Shown here piece after piece: positions 37,001-49,000 of a stretch of 64,000 nucleotides of DNA. Each line of letters opens with the position of its first letter. Position 1 is the stretch's first letter. The position numbers were made by a program, and so were the translations under genes. This DNA comes from Rhyacichthys aspro (Eukaryota > Chordata > Actinopteri > Gobiiformes > Rhyacichthyidae): assembly GCA_036850595.1 (NCBI GenBank), contig CM072151.1:17709307-17773306 (forward strand), written 5' to 3'. Below the pieces are notes generated by a model. That model searched no databases. It was not told where the DNA came from and saw nothing but the letters and a program-made list of their open reading frames with translations.

Positions 37001-40000
37001 ATATAACCAACACCAATTGCTTTCCGGTTTCTCTGTAATACATTATTACCTTCGACATGTCACAGTTACTTTAGAAGCATTTCATCATAGAATATTAGCA
37101 GACATCTGTTCCTCCAAACTCTCCTTTTCTCTTACTTTTTAAGACCTTTAATTTGGTACTGTGGATGCCAATATACAAAAAAACATAACATGCCAATGAA
37201 TTTATAAGACTTGATTCAAATTAAAGGTCCTCTTTGCTGCAGCTACTGTGACTGTCATTCTTGATTAACTCCAATATACTAATGAATACATTTACATGAT
37301 ATATCCTTGTCACAGAACATGGAGCAACACAGCCTGGGCTTAGTAATTAGCTCTGCTGTCAGTAGATGTTAAACTTATCAAACTGCAGACATAAATGTGT
37401 GTGTACAGTTGGGAGAAATCTGGTGCAAAGTTGTTACATGATACACTCAAATGAGTTTTAAACAACACACTTGGCAGAGAATAAACATCTAATTCACTAT
37501 TTCTGAGCATACGTTTACAATGATATCAAACTGGAAGTCTGTCCAAATTACAGCTGGCTTTAAAATAAAACATTCATTTGGTAATTAAGGTGGGTGTAAT
37601 TGTACCCAGATTGTTATAGCAGCTTCTTTATAAAACCTGTCTTTACTTTGAGTCTGTGAGGTTGCTTTTAGTGAAGTTGCAGGGGATTTCAGGAGGCAGG
37701 GGAGAAGAGGAAACTCCGGTCAGGATCACTAGTGTGTCCGGACCGGAGCGCTTGTGCTACTCGGTGAGTGGATCACTCTCATGTGTTGCCAGGCAAGTTG
37801 AGCTTAATCTGCCAGCTCGTATTTATACTGGAAGTGATATTCACCAAAGCAAAGGCGGATAATGCTTTTGAAATATGACTTGTGCTTAGCTTTTGCAGAA
37901 TGGTGGTTCTTTAAAAAACGTACTGACTGACAATGTTTTATTTTGGACAGGCTGTGTGTGTGTTTTTTTTTCTGTGGGTGTGTCTGTTTCTCTATGTGCA
38001 GGCAGATGGACACGAGCGAGTCAATCTAGCAGTGAAAGTGTCTTGCGGCAATCGTGTGACGTGCCACTATGGAGGCTGTTTATTTAACAAATTATGCCCC
38101 TAAAAGGGAAGGGTCATGAAAGGGGGTAGACAATAAACTTATCTTGCTTGGTTGGCTTCGGTATTGAGGTCGGCTGTGTTTTGAGCAGCCCCCCTCTCCC
38201 CCCATCCCCTCCTCTGGCCCACACACCCCACAGCGCGCCGACTGAACACACGGTAACAATGCAACAGGACGCCATTGGCTCACAGACCACGCACTTCTGG
38301 CCAATCGCAGCTCACCGTAGTGGCTGCGGTGGATTTGGACCCCAGAGAGAGAGCGATTACCTATTCACAATGTGTTTTATTTGAACTTGTGTAAAGCTGG
38401 AGCAGCCATTGAGTCTGCCAGTAAGAGCCAACCACAGTGTGAATATAATCAATGTGGTCTTGTTTAAATAAGCTAAGAACATGAAGCCACAGAAACGGCC
38501 TTAAAATGAACTTCTCAGGCTGATAATGTGCTCTAGGTGATCATTCGGGAGATAATGAGCTGTTAGCTTCCCAGTGATAACCTCTTGACATTTATCATCA
38601 ACTTCAAAGCAACACTCTCTGTTGTTTCAAAGGTAAACTGTGCCTCCATCCGGCTGATGTCATGTGAGTTTTACTCTAGCGTTCAGTTACATAATGTTAT
38701 AAGGCAGGGCTGGGCTTGCAGTGACTTCATAGTCTTTTGGCAGAGCGTATCTGACACTTCTAAAGCAGCTTTCTGGAAGTGTTTTTGAAATATTATAGCA
38801 TGCCGAGAATGGTCAGAAAAAGTGAAATGACCTCCTGTTAATGAACATAAACCTAATCTGTTTCTTTAGTAATTTCATCGTGTGGAAAAAATCACCTAAT
38901 CCTTAACAAGAAAAGCAGTCAGGTTCAGCATAAGTTTACTTTAGCCAGGAGGTAATACTAAAAAGTTGACGTAAACCTGGCCACATGAAGGTTCGGGTCG
39001 TGTTCTGCCCTCCTCTTTTATCAGATGAAATATGCTTACTATTCTCTGGAAATGACAGCACTTCACCGTAAATATAATGGGGTAAAAAAAACTAAAAACT
39101 AGTGCATTGTGACTCTATACATTCACATTGGATAAACATCTCTATTAAAGACACTTTGGAGAATCTCACTGCGGGAAATGTTACGGGAAGGAAGTACTTC
39201 AGATGTTTCCAGACCTCAAACAACTATTTTCCTATGTGGTTGTCACCAGGCTTTTAACAGCTAGTGTTTTTTCAAATATGGGAAGTATTTCATTGGAAAA
39301 GCAGCTGAGTGGAAAGTCACTTGGTGGATACTTAAAACGTAATGTTAATGATTAACTGATGAGTACAAATGCTCAAATGCTGCAAATTTACACTGTAAAG
39401 GTTTAAAAATAATGGGCATTTGTACTGCTAGACCTGTCCTGCAAGCAAAAGATAAGCTGTGTTTCATTGTTTTTTTCTAGCTGAACTATTATGTCTACAT
39501 CATTGGCCAAAAGCATGTTTCGCTCACACTCGCCATCTTTGTCTTCGTTTGGGTTAAAGGGTTCCACTTGCATCATGCTTAGGTTAGGGTCCAATTGTGG
39601 AAGACACATGTAGGATTAGTTCAACTCCCAAGGGCAATATGTAGGCTAGATACTTCTATTTTGAGATGAACTCAAGTCTTACAATCTTGTACAATCTTAT
39701 GTAATGTATGAAAATAAATCATGTTATCTAAACGTCCTGACTATAAGTGACTGGCATGTTGACATGTGGTTGTCCATAATGAATCGGGACAGACTGATTT
39801 TGTTAGCTCCTGCCCCCAGTGTTTTCTCTGTTCCAGCAACAACTAGAATTTTCTGTGATCAAAGAGATCAATGGGGAGAGGTCAGATCTTTGTTTCCCAG
39901 CTGAACGGAGTCTAGCGTGGATAAAACACAAACCATCTGTGCAGAGGCTTGCATCAACACAGTCCGACCTGAACCGCAGGCCTGTCGGAAGGTAAACTGT

Positions 40001-43000
40001 GCTCACTGCCTCGGAGACAGACCATTTGCTGCTTTGTGGTCTCTCTTGTTGTTTATAAAGCTGCCCATCTCCACAGGCTTTTACAGCGAACATCTTGATG
40101 TTGAAATTGAGAACAGCTTAGTGTTGTGACACAACTTTTAGCAGACTTGTGGTGTCCTTCTATTAAAGGTTTGCCCTTTGGCTGTCGTGCGCAGATCTGC
40201 GGTTAGACTGCTGCTGAGTGGTACAGGCTCTGCCCAGTCGAGTTTCAATCCCAAGCCAAGGAATTCATTATAACAGTATGCGTTTTATGAGAATTCAGCT
40301 GTTTGTCAACAGAATGCAGTGCGGTTTGGGCATGTAAATCCACAGTGGCCTAAGTGGTGGTTTACACATTTGGGCTAATGTGTGAACGGTAACAAAGCTA
40401 CCACACATTCAGCTCAAAAATGCACTTGCAGATGATTCAGTGGTGGGTTTAAAAAGCTGGGGAAAGTGATGTAAAAATTCCACTCTCTGCTGATCCCTGA
40501 TTCTTTTGTAGAGGTCTCACAGGCCCCCAGTGACTCGTTTATCCTAATGCCTGTGTTATGGGAAGGGACAGCCAGGACTCCAGGGAGTGTCCTCACTGGC
40601 CTTGGCTCATGTGAGCTTGTGAGTGGGAGACTGGAGCCCTATCTATATAAGGTAAAAAGCTGCAGATCATAGGCAGAGTAACTGATTGGCAGATAAAGGA
40701 AAAAAATGAAACGTAAACACAAGTCTTGGGGCCCACCTTTCATGTGCACTGATCGTCTGTTGCTGCCTTTTTGGTGCATGAAGCAGAGGAATATGCCGCT
40801 AAGCCTCTCTGCCCAGAGCACCTTGACCTTAACGTGTAATCACAAAAATCCAACACACAAGACCACTTTTTCTGCTCACTTAAAAACTTCTGCTTTGCTT
40901 TCAACAGTCATTGGGTTTATTTGGCCATCTCATTTTACTGCTGTACCAATTAACACCTTGTTGAAAAAATGTCTGTAGCCTGTAGAGTGGCTGAATGCAA
41001 GAGTCAAAGATACATCAACAGCCAGAGAAAGTTAGCAACTAGCTGCTGAACACAAGTGCATAGCAGCCAGGAGGCAAAGGCTTTGAGCACTCATTAGTGG
41101 TAAAGAAAAACTAATTGCCCTTACACAACACAATCAGAGTTGAGTCAGTGTTAATGCTCTGTGTCGACTGTAGGATTAGCTTTGTAGTTGTTAGTAACAT
41201 TAGTGTTGCTTTAGTGTCATTTAAAGTTATTTTAAATCTGCATGTAACTTCCAAAAATGATGTGGTTTTAATTGGCAGCAATATACAATTAAAAGAATCA
41301 ATTCAGAATCGATCCTATGTGTCTCTGGGCATTGAAGGCCCACACCATGTTCAGTAGAAGCTTGAGTTCTTCCATTTGATTAGTGTGCACAGCTCCACTT
41401 GTCAGAGCCATAAACAAAAGGGCAGAAATGGTAAGCCCAAATGAAACATAAGCCTTATGGGAATAAGCAGTGTGGAAACTCTATCTGCGGGCTGTATAAA
41501 GTACAATGCAGCTGCTCAGATGGGTGTGCAGCCTTAGGACGACTCCGCTCTGCCTCACGGCTGACTCCTGATATTTAGGCTGAGTACTGGCCTAAATGCC
41601 AGGGGCCATGTTTAACAGAAACCCAGTTGCTTGCAGTGCAGATCTAGTTTCTGTGTATGACAGACCAGACTGACAGCGCACACACCAGAGGCCTTCGTGG
41701 AATCAAATCCGCTGGCTCAGCAGAAGCCTGTGTGGTATAAAAATGTAATTGCAGAAGAGTGTTAGGTGTTTGGTAGCAGCAGCTTCATTCAGATGTGATG
41801 AGTAGATTTGATGACAGAAGTGTAAAGCCACTATGGCTCCACATTGTGCTTCACTGCACACATGAGAAGGATTTATCAGAGCCAGAAGACAGCAGGTGGT
41901 CTCACTCAAGGCTCCTGAGCACAGAGTGGGACGTCATTTGTCTTTTATTATCTGTGCATCAAACTGACCCGCGCTCGATCCATGTTCGCTGTAGACATAC
42001 AGTAGCTTCATTGTTCTTTTTTGACTGCCTAAAATATGGCAAAGTGTTCTTTGTTACGTTAAATTAAACGTCTTATTGGCTTAAATATAGTTTTCAGTGG
42101 CAGCAACACTGTTATTTTATTGTTTACATGAGAAACATGACTCCGCTTTGCTTCTAATTACTTTTATATGGCTTTTCAGTCACTTAGTGATATACCTCAA
42201 ACACAAACTTGTTACTGTGTGGTTAATGTAGTTTGCGTTGTAGAGGCTAGTTGTAGTAGTAGTGTTCCTGTGCCATCAGTATGGTGTATCCTGGTGTATC
42301 CTGGTATATCCTATGAGAGGTCAGATGAGATCTAACCCCTACACATACTCACATGTAGAGCAGCCTCTCCTCTGACGGACACACCCTCCAAAACCACTAT
42401 GTGTTGCAAGTGTTATTTGTTCAGCTGGAGCGGGATCCTCCTCTCAGCAAAGAGTCAGGGAAAAGTTAAATTCCATAGTATGGCTGAAAACTCTTTCCAG
42501 GGTCCAGGGCGGCGATGGCAACAGCATACAGCTAACAGATGTTGTATTTTTGGGCCCTGATTTGCTCTTGGGGTTGAGACCTGGGGAGCAGTGCGGAGCA
42601 GATTTAAGGGCTTGCGTGTTTTTATTACTTGGCTCTAGCTCCCATAGGTGCTTGAGGGGAAAGAGAGTCACTTGTTATGATTATGGCTCTGCTCTTCCTG
42701 AAAACGAGTCTCTTTTTTTTTTTGTTTTTGATTGTTTTTTGGTCAAGCCGAAACCCTGCATTAGATTACAGGAAATACACTCCACTGCCAGCCCACAGAG
42801 TCCAGAATCAGTGATAACGACTCAGCCAGGGTCATTTATTATCTCCACTTCACACACACAGGTTGTTTGCTGTGTTTGGCTGGAAAATGTAATTGTATAG
42901 CAAGTAGACACCCTTCAACAAGCCATCAAAAAGGTACCCACAGCAAAAGCAGCAGTATTATTTTCAAGTTTTATTTAAATATATTGAAGTGCGGAGCAAA

Positions 43001-46000
43001 AATTCAAACAAGCATTGCCTTCATTTATTTTTGCACAGCCCCCAAGCCATATGTGTGTGACTTTACCTAATATAAAATGTTATATTGTTTCTGTCTGTAA
43101 TGGCAATGCCTATATTACACTAATCTAGGCTTTAGCAATGGTTTAGAAATGTGTATGCTGATCTTGTCCTGCAGGTCTTTACAGTCTTTGATGAGAAAGC
43201 ACATATCTTAAAATAATCCATGAAAAACTCTGTCCTCCGTCTGTGGTTACTTGGTATTCTATAGTCCATTATCAAATAACAAAGCATTCAGTGACTGGTA
43301 GCGTGTAGCTTGTAGCCTGGTAGCTGGTTCAAATGCTTGTATAAAAAGAAAAGCTAAATCAGGGGTGACAAACTCATTTTAGTTCAGGGGCCACATACAG
43401 CCCAATTTGATCTCAAGTGGGCTGGACCAGTATCATAATAGTATAATAACCCATTAATAACGACAGCTCATTTTTTCCCCTTTGTTTTAGTGCAATGAAG
43501 TACAATTATGTTATAATGTTGGTGCTTTCATCAATTGCATCGAAAAAAGCTAATATGAGCAAAAGGGTTTAGCATGTTTGTTTTCACAAACTCACCCTCA
43601 CAATATCACAATGCTTATGCTATTTTGCTAGCAATATTGTAAGTGTTCCCTGCTGCATCACTGACCTCTCGATTGAGGATAAAAACAAACTGCTGTTTCC
43701 TCAGACCAGCCGACAATTCATCTTCTTCTCTCTACTCAGTTGTACTGCTGTTAGATTTTTCTCCATGATGGGTGCCATTGTGGTGCAGAATATTACACTC
43801 CTTTAACTCTTAATTTTGCTGCACACAGATTTCCCATTTTCCTCAGTGGATACATAGAAAGTGGTCCTTTTTTCTTGGAAAACTCTACACTGTGCTTTCC
43901 TCCTTTTTGACACACATTGTAATGAGGGCGCCATAGAATGTCATTACAGCAAAGAGTAAAGCAAAATCAGCATTGCTGCCATCAGCTGTTCAGTTCTGTG
44001 TCTCAGTGTGTTGTGTTAAGTCTGATCCTCTTAATAAATCAGAGCAACCCCAGTGGACAAATGAGGAATAGCAGTTGCTTTTATTTTAAACTTGCTGTTA
44101 ATGTCTTCTATGTAATTTTCGCTCTTTCAACATTTATCCCACGGGCCAGATTGTACCCTCCGGCAGGCTGGTCTTGACAAGCCTGGGCTAAATATTTCGT
44201 CACTCGCTGTTTTCTACCCACTCACTGACAGCACACACATAGTCCGATGCCAATTGCCAAAAGCATTTTCTTTATGCATGCTATTTTTTGTTGGCTAATT
44301 CCTTTTCGTCCATTAAAAATCTATAGTCTGCCTAACTTCTGTTGCCAAAATGTGCTTTCTAATAGTGCTATCTTTTGAAACTTTGAAATTGGCACGAACA
44401 GACTTAGCCTGTGTGTGACTCATCGTGTGGTTTTCCTCAGAGTGTAGCTTGTTGAGAGAAGCCATCTGGTGGAATCTGGACACCTATTTAAAACAGCTTG
44501 ACTGCGTACAGATAACTTTCCTTTTTACCGTGTAGCTGTTAGCCGGTGGTCCCATTGTATGCAGCCACCCAAAATCACTTGAGTACACACCCAAAATGTG
44601 CAGGAAAGAAAAATAACCTTAAGTCCACACCAGAAGAGACAGGCCTAATAAACAAATGACACTTTACTTTGTCAGTTTATGTTTTAAAGTAGGTTGACAC
44701 TTGTGAAAGAGGTTGTACCTGCAGCAGATGTTCTATAACAGCACATGTAGATAATTCATGTGCTTACCTCTGCAACCTATATATTCCCAGAGACATGAAT
44801 ACTGGAGCTGCTAGTTGGTTTTTTAAAGTAAAAACTTTTAAATGATGTTTGCTATATTTGCAGTGTTTGCTTTAGTAAGCGCTCTGTTTGCCATCAAGTT
44901 GACTTTTACAGAGACGAGTGATTATTTTCATTTATATTAATCTTTTCTGGTTGTTTTGTTTATAAGAATAGAATGGATTGAAGGGGGTGGTAGTATATCT
45001 AAAAAAAATCTGTCAGAAATTTAATTTGTCATGTCCTTTTTATTCTTGAAAACCTTTTTTCCCCGTCAGATTAGCTTTGTTACTTAGTCTATTTTAAGCT
45101 AACCCCAGACTCTACAGACATGACAGTGGTATACCCTTTGCACTTTCTCATGCAGAAAATCCTTTATTTTTTAGCCGCTTCAATTATTAAACCCGTTACC
45201 TTTAAACATTCATAGAGTTAGAGCCTACGTGTGTAACTAGCCTTTTACCGAATAAACTCTAAACGGCTTTTTTCTATTTTTACTAGAGATGCTCTCCTGT
45301 GTCAGAGGGAAAAAGAGATGAGTGGCCTACATTCTTGTGGGCCCCTGACTTGCGCAAAACTGTCACCACATGCCAACAGAGTGTGTCACGGGGGCCATGT
45401 CATTGGCTGCACCCACTAATTTTACATCATGGCATAACAACAGCACCCATCATTACTGAAGTGCTGCTGTTGCAAATTATGTGGCATGTACCGCTGAGAC
45501 ATACAGTACCAGGGCAAAGAGACAGCAGCACGCAGAGAGACAGTCCATCAGAGAAAGGGACAGTGTAGTCTAAGATGATATCACAAACAAGATAAAATAC
45601 CAAATCTACAGGGCATAGACGCTCTTTAGCCACACAGAATAATGCTATCCTTGTAAAGCAGTGACTGCCACGGTTTCAATGCTTATTGGCATCAAAGTCC
45701 TCAGGCTTGCCATTTACAAAGCACTTAAGCCCAAAGGAGCCATACACAAGCTGGACCTAGTTTCTCTCCTCAGCCTTTAGCCAGTTTCTTTATTTGTCCA
45801 GTCAAACTCCTGAGGGACACGGCTCCATTCAGGGTGAGGCTGTCGACACGTGAGCTGTGCCCCATCAGAGGTCTCGGTCTGGCATCCGTAAGTCGGTGTC
45901 AAATAGAAACACTCGAGGGAACGCACGTGCACAGATTAAAAAGAGGTGAAGATGTTTGGTTCCTGTCCGGGACAGTCTCAAAACATTCTGTTCAAGATAG

Positions 46001-49000
46001 GCATTTCTCTGTGGAGCAGGGAGGCAAATGAAAAACAACTGCTACTTTTTAGTTAATTTACCCCAGAGAGGCATTCTAGCTCACAAGCAGGAATGCAGTA
46101 TAACAATATGTGGCTATAACTGGTCGCAATAATCAGCTAATTGATGCCTTGTTTTTTTTCTTTCATGTTTCCCTGGGCGTCCTGCTAATTCTGCTCATTA
46201 TCCATAGGTAAGTAACATTAATTCTATTTATACAATGCATCTGGAAGCAGTTTACACATAAAATTCTTGTCCAACTAATCAAGGTTTTAATTATTGTGGG
46301 TATTAAAGTTTTCCCACAGCTGTTGGGACACACTGCAGGGTCAGAATTACAGAGCAGAGGCACAGTGAGTTTTGTTACACACACCCTTCTTTTAGCGTAA
46401 GTGTACATTCCCATAGACACACTGAGTTTAATATAATACAAAGAGGTCTCTTCTTGTTGTATACTGCCATGACAGGGATGAGAAGTCAGTGTGGTGCAGC
46501 CTGAGCTCATTGATGCTCTCTTCACGGTGCTGGCGTCCAGATAAACACATACCTCAGTGTCTGAGCTCCATCACATGTGCACACGCATGCTGACAGTGAC
46601 ACAGCATGGTGCTGCTCGAGCACAATTGTGTCCAACAGAGTCTGATGTACAGTTGTACTCCAGGGTTGTGCTGACTTAGAGAGACTAACAATAGAAAGGT
46701 ACAGTGTCTTTGAGTGTCCTGGGGGAGAGGAGAGTCTCCAGCTGCCTCATGGTCTGTCCCCACACTCACATTCCTCTTCATGTCACTGTTCAAACATAAT
46801 CTGCTTGGCTGCATACTTTAATAACTTTCTGGTTGTGACATTAGAAAGGACCTAGTATGGCCTGATCCTCTTCATTGTTTCCACTCCACAGACTGCTGGG
46901 GCTGCTCTGTTCTTACCCATTCCTCCAGCTTTTACTTTGTGTTAAAGCAGCTTGGACTCCAGTTTTTCCCCATTTCTACAATGACTCCCATCATGCATTG
47001 GTTGTTGAGTGAAGGCCAAGACTCAGTTCAGTCTGATTGTGCCAGCTCAGCCTGATGCCACTCCCTCCTAATGACTTTCCCACAGACACACTCGGGTCAC
47101 TCTCTGTGTCAATGGCCTCAGCCTGACCAGATTTGTTCGTTAAAGAGAGGTTTCCATTGCAATGGCGCAGCAATACTTTGCCCTCATTGTCTTTTTCCAA
47201 ACCACACCTTCCCCCGTGTCTGGTTTTCCCTTTTCCCCTCAGTCTTCACAGTCTGTCTGTTCTGCTTATTGTGCTTCATGTGAGCGCTGAGTGATGCCAG
47301 TAAACTGGTGTAACCAGAGTCTGAAGCTCACAGACCAGTGTTTACTCAGAGAAAACTTTCTGTGTAGACACTTATGTAACAGTCTGCAGATCCCTTTCCA
47401 TATTAAAGCAGCTTATAAATGAACTGGGCTAAAACAATACTTTGCTGCCACTGTGGGCCTCCACCTGGACACGTGTATGTGTGCACATGTATGTCTTCGA
47501 CACATCAGTCACTGTGTGTTTCCATAACCCCAGCAGCTCCACTGCTGACCCAAGACGTGGGTGCTGTACAACACTATGACCTTTGACCTCTGAGCCTGTC
47601 ACACAGTGAATAACAAGTTGATGAATGAGCAGCAGCAGTATGAACATACTTCTGTTGATGCCTTCTCCATGCACTGTCCTGTCTGTCTCTGGACAGTGCT
47701 GTTGTCGGCCCAGTCTCTGATCTTTCTCCAGACATCAGTCAGTGCTGTGTTGTGGGGAATGTGTTCACACTGACAGGCCTTTTATAAATGTTTTGTCATG
47801 TCAGACTCCATTGAGTCTTATTGCCCCAGTGGCTGCAGCTCCACCCTGCAGTACTAACCGTTAGAGCAAGCCCATTTTTCTGCGAGTACATAAGGAAACT
47901 CATTGTATGAATTTGATATATTCAATTACTGCATTTAGGCTGACAATGCCAGGATTTAACAAGCCTGTTATTTAACAACTATCAATTACAACTGAAATGA
48001 ATTAAAGAATTAACTTGGTAACGTCACTTATGTTACATGTACCTGTTGTGACTTTGCATTTGTTCCACATTGTACAACTTTAGTATTTCAATCACAGACA
48101 GTGACACATTGAGTGACATGGAGGAACAAAAAGCTCAATGAAGCGTGTTAGTTTGGAAGACAAATTGCCTGTTGAAAGATTAATCACCTTTGCTATTCTT
48201 TGTGTGTTTTTCCTGGCTCTGAACTGGCAGTAAGGTAAATTCACTCGTGCTGCTCGTCGCGTCTGGCCACAGAGAACAACTCTTTTGTTGCCCCTTTTTA
48301 AAGTAAAGCCCTATTCCCGTAAGCACTGGGGTCCTCGCTGACAGAGCTGACCACGCACAGTCTGCTCACATTACTTTTTTCCCTTGTTCTGACTAGCTTT
48401 TTATTATCCCCAACCTTGTGGTTAACACTGCCCCTACTTCCAGTAAAACCAGGAAATAATTCCCTTTTTTACATTCCCGCCTGCGAGACGAAGAGTGCAG
48501 AGTGAACAAAAGAGGGAGGTCACGGAGAGCACAGTTTCATTTGTGAGACTAATAACCAGGTGTACCTTCAGGCTAAGGAAACATAGGGGGGCTTTTGGAG
48601 CAGGGAGCAGCCCGGACACACCCCTTCCCCCTGCAGAGGCCGGCCCACGGTGTGTGAGAGCACTTCAAAGGTCCAGCGAAAGCAAGGGACCTGGGCCAAG
48701 CTCAGCGGGAGAGCCATTACAGTCCAATAGGAGTCAGCTGTGACCTCAAAGACCGTTAAATGATGCGACGTGAGCCTCACAGGCCTCTGTAGCGAATCAG
48801 GATGACAGAGCTGTAAAAAAGGAGCATGCTGATTTAAGGGCTGCACAAATTGTAAGCGTACTTAGGAGGCTAGGTCGTTTTAGTTTTTTATAGTGGCATG
48901 TTATGTGTGTAAGGCATTAACACCTCCATTAGGAATGTTTTCAAGATATCTTCACAATATTTACTTCACATACAACTTTACAAAGCAAAATAATAGTACA

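Noticed and set aside
40190..40265. Possible tRNA-like or SINE A/B boxes (gtcgagtttcaatcccaagcc)
   Set aside because: The B-box-like word departs from GGTTCGANTCC at several positions and no cloverleaf or matching A box with proper spacing could be built.
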